64,000 nt of DNA from Vanilla planifolia (GCA_023846275.1 JAIUJO010000086.1:1255190-1319189); one strand, 5' to 3'. Numbered from the stretch's first letter, positions 13,961 to 26,938 are shown. The notes: generated by a model not told the origin, from the sequence alone. Translations and numbers: made by a program.

Positions 13961-14019
13961 TTGAAAGTGGTAATAAAGTGTCAAGAACTAGACAAATAAC
14001 TTGTTCAATATCTTTTAAT

Positions 14020-14570
14020 AATTCATGTGTGTTTATAAAGCCATCAGGAATCACCATAACAAATTCTTTTAATAAGGATTGGACTATGGGTGGTGGGATA
14101 GTAATACTAGTAAAAGCTTTCTAAATTATTACAAACTACATAACTTCAACACTGGATATATGCCTCATAATCTAAACTAGCAAAATGACAAACTCTTTTT
14201 CCTTTTTCTTTATCTTTTCCTTTTGGAGTATTTTAGTCAGAAATTCTTTTTTAGAGAGGTAAAGGGTATTGTGTTATCTTTTCACCTTCTTATTGGAAAG
14301 TAAATGTGTTTGCTCTTCCATTTAAGGTAGCGTCTTCATCGAATAACCAAGGTCTTTCTAAAATAAGTCCTCTTACTTACATTGGGATAATATGATACCA
14401 TAAGTTCTAAAAATATTCACCAAACTTGAAAGGATTGATACACCTTTGTACAGCAGAGATGGTCTATGTATTTTAAACCTATATTTTTGGTATCATTCCC
14501 AATTTGACAATGATATAACCTTTGTAATTTATAATCATCATACTAGGATGGTTTTTAATTCTATTGAAGG
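14020..14570 (-). pseudogene. Gypsy protease and protease-RT linker remnant (fossil)
   Basis: The left part encodes a VIPDGF...ELLKDIEQ-like stretch, equivalent to the linker just before RT (family: FPDELP.GLPP.RDIEH). The right part carries an RPWLFDEDATLNGRAN-like block that ends the protease domain. About 430 bp of it recurs at 12,400-12,860. Broken. Confidence 0.7.
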
Positions 14571-14729
14571 TACAAAAAATTTTAGTTTACCACCAAGCTT
14601 CAATTTTCCTTACTATAATCAAAATGCATCTCATAATGGTTATAGTTGTTGCAATATATTAAATTCTTTAATCTAGTTGTTGTAATTCTACATCAATATC
14701 CTTATAAGGCTATAAAACCTCCTCTTCCT

Positions 14730-15600
14730 CCACTTTAATACTTTTTTCCATTCCTTCTTTTTTGTTTAGGTGTAGGGCTCTCTTAGGACACCAAGTAATG
14801 ACATGCCCTTTCTAATGAAAATAACAATACTCTACTCTAGAAGTAGTAGATAATTTGTCCAATGGTTGGATTCAATGAGATGGTATTATTGGTGAAGGGA
14901 AACAATTTGTTTATAAAGTTGGAATAGTAGAAACAGTGGAAATAGTTGTATGCCCTTCAAGGTAGGAAGTGAACACAGGAATATAACTCATACAAATAAT
15001 TGATATTCTAAATCATAGGCCATTTTATATGCCTTTTCTAAACAAATACTGTTTCTCATGTATAACTAAATTGAATAGTCTCTCTAAACCTAACTCAATC
15101 ACAAAATAATGCTACTTTGATCTAGCTCAAAGACACAATATTAAAGCATATAATACTCAAATTTAGTGATATGTTTGTTAAAAGTCTTTGAACTTTGGGC
15201 TACATATTGCCATTTATCTAAAAATTCACCTAATTAAAAAGTTAGTACATATATAGTTTGTAGGCAAATCTTGAGTTTTTAACACTATTGAGGTAATGGT
15301 CACTTTTCCTTAGAGAATTGCTTTTTTAATATATAAAAAAAATGTAGCATCTGTTATGGTCCTAAGTTTTTGTAAATTTGTACTTTTGTTGCTGCAAAGA
15401 TCATGCCTTTGTAAATAATACTCCATTCTCATTCTTAAATTTGATATTCTCTATGGTCTAAACTACCATCAAATATTGCAACTCTTATTTTAACCATGTT
15501 AGCTTAGTGATCATTATCTTGCCATTTCTACTATCACAGCTATGTGGGGTACCTTGACACTTAAGTTGATAATCCTTTTAGCATGGTAGTTTTAGAAGAC
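14730..15600 (-). pseudogene. Gypsy gag remnant with zinc-knuckle-like segment (fossil)
   Basis: On the minus strand near 14,760-14,840 a stretch including KGHVITWCPKRAL resembles the zinc knuckle of Gypsy gag. To the right, around 15,000-15,120, the reading resembles the gag segment preceding the knuckle. It is in the right place between primer site and protease. Similarity is weak and the reading is broken. Confidence 0.55.
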
Positions 15601-16083
15601 ATTCCCTTCACTTCAAAGTTGCTTATCATAGGCGAACTTAACCTATGGGTTCCATTACCTCTATTTTCATTACATTGTTCTAATCAATAAATGATTGTTA
15701 CTTTGATTACTTTTAGCTCTTGCATTGAATTATTTGTTCTATAACATGTCATATTATTAGGTCCAAAGATTTCAATATTTGTTGGGAATTAGAAATTCTA
15801 TATTGTTTTATAGACTTAGTCATAAACAGTTGGGTTTGAAAAAATGTTTGTCATTTGGGATTATATAGATAAAGAAAAACAAAGAAATCATTAACTGTAA
15901 TAGCAAAAGAATATACAATTAAATAAATGCTGCATCATTAGACTTGAAAATATGATTCATTTTGTAATGTTTTTTCTTATAATTTTTAAAAAAATTCTAG
16001 ATATTAAAAAATAAATGCATGAAATTAAAAGATATAGGTTTAATGATAAATTAAATATTATGTAAAGTTCTTACAACTAGCCA

Positions 16084-16097
16084 TTCTTTGATACCAA
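16084..16097 (-). other. Primer-binding site of the Gypsy fossil (tRNA-iMet type)
   Basis: The minus strand reads TTGGTATCAAAGAA, near the complement of initiator methionine tRNA 3' end. It marks the junction between the 5' LTR (to the right) and the interior (to the left). Confidence 0.65.
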
Positions 16098-17450
16098 CTT
16101 AAAAAGTTCTTAAGTTCATGCAACATATCCACAAAAAGGCTTACCCAAAGGAGCTAAAGATTTACAATAAAAAATCCTAGTATCGTTGGACAAGCAAAAC
16201 ATTCCCAAAAGCTCAGGACATACATTGATCATTAACATGGGGGATGTTATCCTAAAGAAAAAGTGATTTTAATAACCACCATCTACAATAATCAAGTTAA
16301 TAGTGAAGTGTCAAGGTGCACAAGTAGAGTTCTTGAATTACTAAATAAGAAATCACATGTTTACAAAGACAAACTAGAAATTTGAATTAGATGATTAATT
16401 TCATAAAAGTTGAAATTAAATGATTAAGAATTTTCATAGAGATTTTATCCAAAAGTTAAGCCTTTCACTCTCCTTCCTAGGTAACCTCTAGAATCAACTC
16501 ATTATATTGAATGTACACAACATGTTTCTGTAAACTAGCTTAATGGTAGCAGTTTGTTATTTTATTAAAAATTATATAACCAATAATATTATGAGCATCA
16601 CTATTTATAGAGATCTCAAGACTGTAATGATAATTTGTTAGTTTAAGATACAAAAGCTTTTTATTGTAAAACTATGGAAAATATTTTAGAATTCTAAAGT
16701 ACATTTTTGAATTTCAAAAGTCATCACAAATTATAAAAAACAAAATTTGAATTTAGCCAAATTTTTTTTGCAATGATGCAAAATTAATTTGGCATAAGGA
16801 AGATTTCAAATTGGCATGTGCGTTTTTAGTATCAGTCTAGTAAGTGACAAGGATGTGGCCTACGTGATCAGTGCGGCATAGGTGGAGACACAGTTACACC
16901 TCAAGTCTAATTTGCAACTCAGGGTGAGCTAACAGGTTGGCATGTGTTGATTGGTTAACAAATTTTTTGGATTGTAGATTGGCACAAGTCAGTGTGTGTT
17001 GAGCAGATCTACGAGTTTGAAGAGTCAAGGAGGGTCAAGTAAGCCATGAATCAACACTAGTAGTTGTAATGGTGAAAGACGTTAATAAAGAGTAGAAAAA
17101 ACTAACCCAACACTCAATTTTATTCCTTTTAAATTCATTTTGAAGTATTTTTTTGATAATTAAATTTTCATATTACTGTAAGGATATCTTGCATAGCACT
17201 TAGAGCAAGAAGTATCCAAAAAGATACCAATCAATCTCTAAATGACTTCAACTAAATTATAAAAGCAAATAACTTAACAAATTAATAAAATGAAAATTAA
17301 AAAGTGTGATAAACAAGGGCCAATTGTAGTTGACCACCACTAAGAATGATATTAGAGACTAACTAAAAGTATGGAAGCAAAATTTAGAATGATTGTATGT
17401 CTAAGTAGTACTAGTTTGCCTCTAGTGAAACCATTGTGTGATGTACGGAT
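16098..17450 (-). repeat. Right (5') LTR of the Gypsy fossil
   Basis: The LTR starts at the primer site and extends right to about 17,450, where similarity to the other copies of its U3 stops. A TATA-like CTCTATAAATAG on the minus strand lies at 16,601-16,612, about 510 bp from the primer site. The U3-like part, about 16,650-17,450, has relatives at 10,640-11,100, 21,480-22,320 (opposite strand) and 60,640-61,440. A G-richer patch at 16,840-17,060 is shared with the LINE-embedded copies. No clean terminal dinucleotides were identified. Confidence 0.6.
16601..16612 (-). promoter_or_regulatory. TATA-like element of the fossil LTR
   Basis: CTCTATAAATAG on the minus strand, placed between U3-like and R-U5-like sequence. 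No activity can be inferred. Confidence 0.4.
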
Positions 17451-19700
17451 TGCTATTATGTCACAAACTTCCTAATTCTTTTTAGATGTTAGAACATAAC
17501 TACTCAACAATTTTTTTAAAGCATGAAGTCTAACTTGTTTGATAATTCTAAAGCAAAAAACAATTATACAATTTTCTCTTCAAAGAGAAAATAATGTCTA
17601 ATTTTATTATACATGTTGTCTAACATGATATGAATGTACATATCAAATGCTTACATAGTTTTTATAAGCAATGTTGATGATATGGATGATCCCAATTGCT
17701 TCCTTAATAGTGTTATACATAGCTTTATTTGTGTGGCAACGAGAAAATGAGGAATTGTGGTTTTCAAAATTTTGAATAATTAGAAGGTTATATGTAATGT
17801 CATTAGAGGATGATTATATTTGTCACATGTGGTATACTTCTATTTATATTTCTTATAAGTAGTTATCATATCGTAAAATAATTTAATCAACTTTTTCACA
17901 ATTACAAGGCATTGTAGACTATTTCTCAAACTTTTCTTTTATGAAATAAATGTTAATACATTTTAGAGGTTATAATAGTTATAGTTTATTACTTAAAAAT
18001 GCATTATTATAATTATCAAGTCTTCTAAAGGCTATGGTCGACATATATGTGTGGGGATGACCATTCATAAGCTTTTGATGTGTTGATGCACATGAATGTC
18101 ATATGCCAATAAGTTAATATTCAATGATTTGAAGTGTCTCGTTGAAGTATCAGTATTATGAATTCAATCTATTAGTTGGAATGAGTCCAACACATAGAGG
18201 TGTCCATAGTGACCATAATCGATTCCACACAAGTTATTCAATGAAATTGTATAAGCACAAAAAAGAGTGCAATTACTGGTCTTGGTCTAAGGAAATATTA
18301 TATCGTATGATGAGAACAATATTGACAAACATTTTATAAAAAAATTGAAGTGGGTAACCAAGCTAATTAAGGAACTAAACTTTGAAAACTAAGACAATGT
18401 GCCTAACTAGATAAGTTTGATTACAGTATTGGTGTATTATTGCAACTAAACAATCTGACACAATTAAATGAGATTTTAGAGAAATCCCAATGGTCTATGT
18501 CATGCCATATATTTATCCGATGATAATCTTGTTATGAAGTAAGATATCGTGTACCACATAGATGGATTTGTGATTTTAAGATGCAAGAAAAACAAATTAG
18601 AGTAAACATATTTGTCAAATCCTTTCAAATGAGTGGTAGTATTAGAATGACCTTGACCCAAAGAAAGAACAAAAAATAGATCTAATGTATTAGCATTGAG
18701 AAACATGTACAAAAGATTGTAGTCTTGATGTGAAATGTTATACTAGGTTGATTAAGCAATCATATTACTTGTACTAAGATATTGTTCAACATTGGAGTAA
18801 TCAAAATTGATTATTGATACATTTTTAAAATATTTTGCACTAATCTGAATGATCTATGTTCGGTAGCCAACATAGTTGGTGATTGTATTGCTATGAAGTA
18901 AGATATCCACTAATGTGAAAGCCACGATAAATGACCACATTAGTACTATTGAAAGCCACGATAAATGTGCAAAGAATCCAAGAAAAGTCTCTAATGATTT
19001 CCGATAAATAGAGTATAATGTATTGTTTAATTAAGACCATCATACTTAATTAATGCCATTGAAGTAGTCTTTACATCAGGTTGATTTAGAAGAAGTGTTT
19101 GCCAATGAGTCAAGTTGTGCTAGATGATGAGGATGTAGAAATGTGATGTGTAACAAAAATTGACGAATAATTAGAAAAAGATGGTTTTTTTACTCATTCT
19201 TTACATATTTTATTCCTATTAAGAACAATAAATTTGCTTAGTTGCTTCCTAATTCACAAATATTGTATTATATTAAAACTATAGAAAAAATTTATTACAA
19301 TAGCAATACAATATGATACAATTTACTTCAGCAAAATTAGTCAAAATTTTATGAACCTTTCTTTTGTATTTTTCTTAGAAGCAAGTTCAAGTTTGATGAG
19401 AATATTTTGGAATGAGTTCGATTTGGATTCTTTCTTATATAAAAAATTATGATCTTAGATATAAGAAGAATAATTATCATCTGTTAAAATTGACAAATTC
19501 TACAGATATGATTTTTCTTACTATGAAATGATCCACATAGAATTGGTTCATTCCTTTTTCCTAGAATATGATTAACTTGACATAAGTTTTGTAAACACAA
19601 AGTAATTTATTAAAATTCATTTCTTAAGTAAAAATAAAAGAGATATGATAAAATCTTGTTGTTTTTCATGAATTAGTTCATTCTTTTGAGCCCCACATGC
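17450..19700. other. Unassigned DNA between the Gypsy fossil and LINE A
   Basis: No domain was recognised on either strand. A reading frame of 65 codons at 18,142-18,339 is not similar to any family I know and its surroundings are full of stops. A 17-base sequence GAAAGCCACGATAAATG occurs exactly twice, at 18,917-18,933 and 18,951-18,967, a 34-bp period. The stretch is somewhat less A+T rich at 18,140-18,700 than elsewhere, as expected of decayed element interior. Confidence 0.4.
18917..18967 (+). repeat. Two 17-bp direct repeats with 34-bp period
   Basis: GAAAGCCACGATAAATG occurs at 18,917-18,933 and 18,951-18,967. Exact identity within otherwise decayed DNA suggests a small, fairly recent slip duplication. 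Confidence 0.8.
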
Positions 19701-19704
19701 TTAG

Positions 19705-22700
19705 TAATTTACATAAGAACAAATCCAACTCTGCCTTAGTGATTGTGTTAAAACATTTCATGCATTTGATCATGGAGGTATTAGTTGGATGACTTCCTTA
19801 TGATCATTATATGAATATATCAACACCTCTCCTCATCAAGTTCCATTTAAGCTTCGCAAACTTTTGGAATTTGTTTTTAATTTTGAACCTCTAAATGAAT
19901 ATAGTTACTAACTATTTAATCCTACTAGTTTGTTACAATAATTCCTTCCTTGAATGTGTTAGAATTGAACTACTTTCCAATGAAATTTATTCGTTCAATT
20001 TTGCAAGATAAAGATACAATAATGGAATCCAATGCTTTTATGCATCATTATAGGCATTGATTAATTGTTTGATTCCATAATGATATTTTTATAGCCCAAG
20101 ATTATCACATAATTTTAAACCAATTACTATTTGAATGGCTTCAACTTTTATAATTTTTTAGATAATATGTAAATTGAGAGTTCTTTAACAGCTTTACAAA
20201 GTAGTTTCCAATCACACAAACACAACCTATAGGGCCTTGGTTATTTCTAGTCAATCAATTAGAATTTAATTTATCTAAGTCCATTAGTAGGGGACTCCAT
20301 TAAACCACTTTTTTTATTATTTAATTGATATCAAAAAATCAAGTAAGGAATGCATATTTTACCTTTTGAGGAACTGTTGAACTTCTTCACACAATTAAAC
20401 AACATTTGAAAATTTCATAAATATTATGTTTAGCTCTATCAGGGAAAACACAAGGAATATTTGTTCATTGAATTCTTTTGAGTTTACACCTTCGAAATAT
20501 TACAGGAGATGGTAGAACAATAAATCCTTCAATAGCTGTTGCGTTTGTGTGACTATGCTTCCATCATTGTGAAAGTATTTCGTGAATCATGACGTTGGGT
20601 TTATTTAATACCAAGATTCATTGAGAAGGGGTTGCATAAGATTAATATGAGAGTCCCCATATGCACAAAAGGGAATTTGTGTTTAAATTGAAATTTAACT
20701 TCCCAAAATTGTTATCAAAATGTAAATTCTTATTTAGGAGCCCCCATATTAGTAAAGAGATTTTAGAAAGTTGAAAATTGTTCTTCATTGTGTTTGTGAC
20801 TTATGAATAAAGCAATTAGTTACTTCTAAGTGCATCTAGTCCTAATCTGATAGTGAACTTTCCATCCTCAATAAGGGTCAAATAATTTTTTTCGTCCTTA
20901 TCTATTATATTCGAAGTGTTTCAAAATACAAAATAGTGAGAACGACTCTCTTTATTTGATTCCATGTAATTGAGCATGCTCCACAGCATTTTCTATTATG
21001 GAATTTTCATCTCATGTATGTAAAATAGATAATGTTTGAGGTGTAGACCTTCTATAAAAGCTTTACATTGTAGGCATCATAAAAATCCATCAATTTCTTA
21101 AGTAGTAATCCAAAATTTTCATAAGGGAAGCTAGTCTTGTTCTAACTAGCCAAGTGGTGCTTACTCAACAAATCACTATCACCCCAAAGGAAACCATTTA
21201 TCACACTTTCTACAAAACTAATAATATTACTCACAAGATAAGATATCATTTGATTAATAAAGTGATGATTAGAGGACATTACTAATAAGTACTAAATCCC
21301 ATTAAGACTAATTTCTTTTTGCATGTTTTGTCAATCAATTTTTTGAAGTGGACCACTTATTCCTTTCTTTTGAACAATGTGCTTTTGAGTTATGGGATTG
21401 GATGGTAGTCACTTTCCTAAATTAGGAGCTCCTTGTCGATGTTCTCCTTCTTGTGTTTAGTATTTGTACATCTAATAAAGATGATCCCTAGTACGTTTGT
21501 GATTCTATCACCATTCTTAAGCTACATAGTACCTATCTTTTAGCTCTTAAACATCTGATGTAGTAGCTTCCAATACATCACATAGAGGTTCATCTTAGCA
21601 TTGTCCTAGTTTTATTTGAACTTCGAGCCCTATGATGATTAGCCATGACACTTCTCATTTAGTTTTATCATCGTTATCATTGTGGGAATCAATTACATTG
21701 GACACTTGTTTATTGCACATTTCTATTTATTTTCATTAGTTCATCAATTTTTTTACATCTATAGTTTAGTTTCAGTTGTCCAAAGAATAATTATAACACT
21801 TTTGAATATTTTTTTCTTTCAATATAGGCCTTCTCTTCGACCACCTCACAATTCCATATATACAAAAGTTTCTTAAAAATTGATTTAAATAGGGCTTAAA
21901 ATTTACTTTTGGGCATTTTTTGTCATCCACCTCTAATAGCTGACGTTACTACCATCATCATTGTTAACTCATCAAGTCGTGCTAAATCTCTTCAATCTGC
22001 ATTGACCCCAAAGAAGATCTGAAGTGTCAATTCCTCTCTACTGATTCTACTCGCTGAAATTAAAAGAAAAATGGTTGCACCAATCCACCTGTGTCGCACC
22101 ATGTGCTTCTTTTTCCCACACCTTTGACCATTACTACTGCCTGAAATACATGAGCAAGTTTTGGAACTTGTTATGACAATTAATTTTGCAGCTTTTTAAG
22201 AAGTTTAACAAGTTTTTTTTGAAGAATTCTTGGTATTTATTTTATAATTTGTTGTGGCTTTTAGAATTCTAAAATGTCTTGCAAAATACCAAAAATGTTT
22301 CCCTTAGTATTCTAAAATGTCTTACATACACCTCCTCCATTTAACAACCATGGTTAGTTAATCTTAATGTCTGTTAGTTTTAAGCTTGATAACTCAACTG
22401 TTACTCTTTGAAGTTTTTTATCTTTTCCATAACATTTATTCAACTTCTTCAATCTTAAAAAATATATTACCAATTTATAACTCCAATCTTTAAGGCAGAG
22501 CCCTTCTTCCTGACCTAACAACAGGAAGACTCTAATTCTAAGCAACCACTAGAGAGAATTCTATGCTTTCAATCCTAACATGTCCATGGTTATATTTAAT
22601 TGCTGATGAAGAAATGACCTGTAATATGGATTAGTATAATAAGAAATTGTTCATATGTTGATAGCCACTATGTCAGAAAATCTTTGAGCAAATCAAGACT

Positions 22701-24770
22701 CATTTGGCTCCTATCCATATGAATTACCTTTATATTTCAAAACCTTCAAAAACACATTTGAATGTCCCTGCTATTCAGGGACGACAATTAGCCCCCGTCA
22801 TCAATCTTGAATCCCTCTAAAGATCTCTTTTATTAATAAAAGAGTTGTTGGCATACACAAGAAGGTAACACATCATTTATGTATCTCCATGTGAAGAAAA
22901 TATTCTTAAGTTTCAATTTTGAACGTTATTAGTACCACAACTAAATCACCTATTCTTTGTTAGAATTCTTGCTTCAAAATAGAAAAACTTTTGTCTCCTT
23001 CAATGGATGTCCATTTTTTTATTACTTGCAAAGAATTCCATCATTGCAATTAACTTTATTTTGTGTAATTTGAACATGTTATTTAGGCATCAAGCTAGTA
23101 TAGAACAAACAACACCCTTTTCGTTAAAATGTAGGACATTATTAATTACATTCTATAATGTCTATAGTTTGAGATTCTTGAAATCTTCTTTTGGTATTTT
23201 TTAGGCAAATAAATTTTTTAACATTCCATTTAATGTCTTTTCTTATTTAATTGTCATTATTAACTACTATGAAGCCGTTCTAGTCTATCCTAGAAAGCTT
23301 GAGTGTCTTTGCTTTTTCATAGAGATCTATAATCAAGCTTTTGAGAGATTGAGTTTGTGCTTGTTGTTTAAGTTACATGCCCTTCCTAAGTTTAGAATTA
23401 GATTTGTTTTGTTTACTCTTACTTTGCAATTCCTAATTCAAATTGATCATACTATTATTAAATAGATGATTCATTGTAAATTAAATTCTTTTATAATGAG
23501 TTGATGTTTTGTGATTTAGTAGGGTGTTGAGATTGTTTTCTACATTGATGGCTGCCAAAGTTTGAAGTTATATTACGTCACAAATTGGAATTGTCTCATC
23601 TTCTCTATTTCTTATAGATAACGGTTTAGAACATTTCTCTTGCTTGTGTTGGACAATTGATAGTCTTTATTTATAGTGGTTGCTTCGATAATATTTGGGA
23701 AAATTTTTATTACTTAATTCCATAATCCATCATTGCACCTAATCTTTATGGAGATCTAGTATCTAAAGGAAGACTTGTAGTGAGATTAACCAAAAGGTAG
23801 ACTAGAGCTCGATGGAGCCCTGCTAAGTTTATTGCCATGGCAATACTTTTAATAACTTGATAACTATTAACATGATTAAGAATGTGGCCTACTTATTGAG
23901 CAAGTTGATTGGAAGGTGCTCGAATGAGATCCAAGTTGGTGCTTATAAAGTTTTAGTATTGAGTCAAAACATTGGAGCAATTTGAGAACCCTCATTTGAA
24001 AGAATAATTTTCCAAATATTGTATGTCCAATGTCAAATGTTATACAATTCTAGTGAAAAGCTTAAGGGCACATGCTTAGCTCTTCATGATAGATTTAAAG
24101 ATGCCAATTGTTTTCAATTTGTACACTTTGAAATTCCATGTTGGGTCATCCAACAGAAAATGTTAGTTATTAGACTGAGTTTAGAGGAAGCAACCTTTTT
24201 AGAGACATCATCATCATCAAAAATGACCTCTTTGTTCACACATTAAAAAAGATATTAGCATTATCCTTATTTGAAAGGATAAAAAACTTTCCCATATTTC
24301 TCTATAAAAGAAGGGCCATGAGGCTAATGTGCACGAGATATACCCAATAAGAGAGAGGAGCACACTTACAAGAGAATGTCCCAAGAAACTTGTTAGAAGT
24401 GTTCTATTACACACCGAAAAAAAGAAAATTTATGTCATCTCACTATCACTTCAATGTTTGTTTGTGAAGATATTTTAAAACTTGTGTAAAAAATGCACTT
24501 TTTTATGATTTTGACAATCAAGAATGGCTAAAATAATGCAATTAATCCTAATGATTGATTAATTTAAAATTTTACTAAATAAAAACTTTTGCTCAAAATT
24601 TTTCTTTTTCTTTCTTTATTGTTTAAGCTCGGTGACATATCCTATAAACTATTAACTCTTAATTTCGAATATCAACTTGTCCACTTATGTAGTTCATTTG
24701 AGCTTTCTACATCCATCTTAAGCTAAAGAAGTTCTAGCATCATGCCAAGAGTGGTTCAACAAGAGAGTGG
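19705..24770 (-). mobile_element. L1-type LINE remnant, copy A
   Basis: This is a non-LTR retrotransposon on the minus strand, homologous along its length to copy B at 58,090-64,000. From right to left it has a 5' untranslated part (24,770 to about 24,430), ORF1 remnant (about 24,400-23,500), endonuclease region (about 23,110-22,790), endonuclease-RT linker (about 22,700-22,350, with FGNIFFKIEEVE), a foreign LTR-derived module (21,480-22,320), RT-end and post-RT region (about 21,470-20,400, including VINGFLWGDSDLL) and RNase H (about 20,330-19,900, including NNQGPIGC). Relative to copy B it lacks roughly 780 bp covering the first part of RT. It has many stops and frameshifts and is inactive. 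Confidence 0.85.
21480..22320 (+). mobile_element. LTR-derived module inserted in LINE A
   Basis: This segment interrupts LINE A between its endonuclease-RT linker and RT. Its reverse complement aligns with 60,640-61,440 in LINE B and with the U3 side of the Gypsy LTR at about 16,650-17,450. Its own orientation is therefore plus, antisense to LINE A. It is probably a solo or partial LTR, a fossil of the same family. A short internal repeat (GACATTTTAGAAT-like, about 50 bp apart) is present near its right end. Confidence 0.65.
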
Positions 24771-26600
24771 ATTAATTATTAAGAAAACAATATATTTGTT
24801 TCTAACAAAAATACCTAAAGAAAATATTTTAAAAAAATTATAATAAGCATAAATAAATATATAAAATTAATTTTGCCAAAAGTTTTTATTTTCTTTTAAA
24901 ATATATTAATTTCTATTTAATAATAAGTTTTTAAGAAAATTATGAAATCGAAAGGTCAACAAAAATTTTAAAGTGCACTTAAGTATTTTTAAGTAGTTTA
25001 ACCTAAAATCAGACTTGAGTCTGCTCTTAGAAAAAACAATGCAAAAAAATAATCTATATAAGACTTTTATAGAAAAATAGGTATGATAAACTTTCAGAAT
25101 ATCTAAATATAAAAACATAAGCTAAAGAGGCCTTATAATGAAGTAAGATTTGCAAAAAGAGGAATGGAAAAAAGTAGTTAAAATTTGTATAAAGTAGTTC
25201 CTACTCTTGACAAATGCTCAACAAGGCACAAGTAGTTTAATTTAATTAAGTATAAAAAACAAAATGAGAGCTTTGTTGTTTTAAGGAGTATGAAGTTGGT
25301 GAAGAAGTACACAACATATAAAGGCAATGATTTGCACTACCTACTAATGCCTTTAATATCATTACTTCAAATTTTTCTTTAGAATTTTGTAAAAAGTTTT
25401 TCAATTTAATTTGATCAATATTTACTCAATTTATAAACATTTCCTAATGGCTAAAACTATTTACCAAGCCAACCATTTGTTGTTTTTAATTAACAGGTGT
25501 TTTTTAATTAAAAGCTTAATATTATTAAAATAAAATTTATAAAAGCTAGTAAATATTTATTAAAATAGCCATTGCACAAGGGCAATATGTTAAAAGAATC
25601 TTGGAATGTTTGATTTAAGAATTACACAAATGGTTAGTTTGGAATAAAATAGAGTAGTTTAGACATTTGTATTAATATGAATTCTTAAAAGAAAATTATT
25701 ATCTAATGAGTAGATTTAATTTTGATTATGGCTTAAATGGAGACCATGTGATAATTTAGTGGAGTGATCAGATAGTTTATTTTTACTTAGAAAGTGTAAT
25801 TGTGGCAATGAGCATTTGATTGCAAAATTACAAGATTATATAACTCACAACACTATCACAATTTAGAAGTTAGCTATAAGGAAACATTTTTAAATTTTAC
25901 TAGCACATGGTGTATTTACTCTTATTTTTTCTGCTTATAAGAAATTTTGTTTGCTATAGCAGTTTCAATTATATATATATACACATAGATAGTTAGTGCC
26001 ATTGAGTTTATTCAAGACTTAGTAATTGTACTTCTATTAACATGATTAATTTATTTCTGAGTGTGAGGGGTAACGCCTTGTTTCAAGACACTTCCATTTA
26101 TGTTAAAAAGTAATGTCTTAATCCTATTATTGAAGTGAACGGGTTCAATATTAATGCTCTGTGCTTAAAAATTGTTACATAGTTAGGTTAGCCAATTTGA
26201 GTAGAATTAGCTTTTTTCTTTTTTAAATTTAATTAATTATCATGGAAAAAATAACAATATTTAAAAAACTGATTGTTATGATGACCTTTGTATGATTATC
26301 AAAGATATTAAAAACTAAAATATTTTTTTAAGTTAATAAATTTAAATTTCAATTTAATTTTTATAGCATGCATAGATTAGTTAAGTGAAGCTAACATTTT
26401 AAACAAGAAATTTGAAAGTACCTAAAAACTAATTCAAAAAAAGTCTCTTAGTATCTTTCATGCCAACTAAGATAATTTTCATTAGATTGGATATTTACTA
26501 CTCTTTTTCTTTAACATCTTCCATGAACAGGCACATTAGTTATCTAAAATTTAAGACTTCACTCAACAAAATTAATTAAAAATAATTTAGTTTGTTGTTA
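24770..26600. other. Non-coding DNA shared by both arms
   Basis: No gene is present. The reverse complement matches 56,460-58,090 well, for instance around 25,320-25,380, 25,590-25,640 and 25,730-25,860. The matched DNA carries no coding signal and no obvious element ends, so it looks like ordinary intergenic DNA carried along in the duplication. A plain AT-rich zone lies at 24,780-25,000. Confidence 0.6.
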
Positions 26601-26938
26601 TCAAATAAAGCACCATGGCTAGGGGTCAGCATTACAAAATCATGCTTACAAAAGCACCTATTTCCTCTTTGAAGGTCGTTTTCATCACCTAACTAGACAA
26701 AATATATCAAAGCATTATGATTATGTTAAAAGCTCACATAATTGGGTTATTATAATCAAAATATCTTTGATCCTTCGTGGGGTCTTTGAGATAAAAACAT
26801 TCATCGTTTTATAATATAGCGAAAGTAATCCTTTAAAATAAAATAAAACTTCATTTTATGTGTTCAATGAATCATATAACAACTTTTCTTAATGTAAAAG
26901 ATTCAATTGTACACATGCACATACACACATAAATACAC

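Larger units (their letters stand above)
10640..17450 (-). mobile_element. Ty3/Gypsy LTR retrotransposon fossil, near full span
   Basis: This is an old Gypsy-type element on the minus strand. From right to left the order is 5' LTR (about 16,098-17,450), primer site (16,084-16,097), gag with a zinc-knuckle-like segment (about 14,730-15,600), protease and linker (about 14,020-14,570), reverse transcriptase (about 13,480-13,960), RNase H (about 12,960-13,330), a second protease-like segment (about 12,400-12,860), integrase (about 11,560-12,260), and a left LTR piece (about 10,640-11,100). The LTR pieces share a U3-like module also found inside both LINE copies. The coding region is broken throughout, with many interruptions, and cannot be active. 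The poor LTR-to-LTR similarity suggests great age. The span is approximate; the chain of domains in order is the strongest evidence. Confidence 0.8.

Noticed and set aside
24217-24414. Open frames at 24,019-24,246 (plus) and 24,217-24,414 (minus) as genes
   Set aside because: They fall in the ORF1 area of LINE A and are broken or antisense readings of it, as shown by the match to 58,500-58,830.
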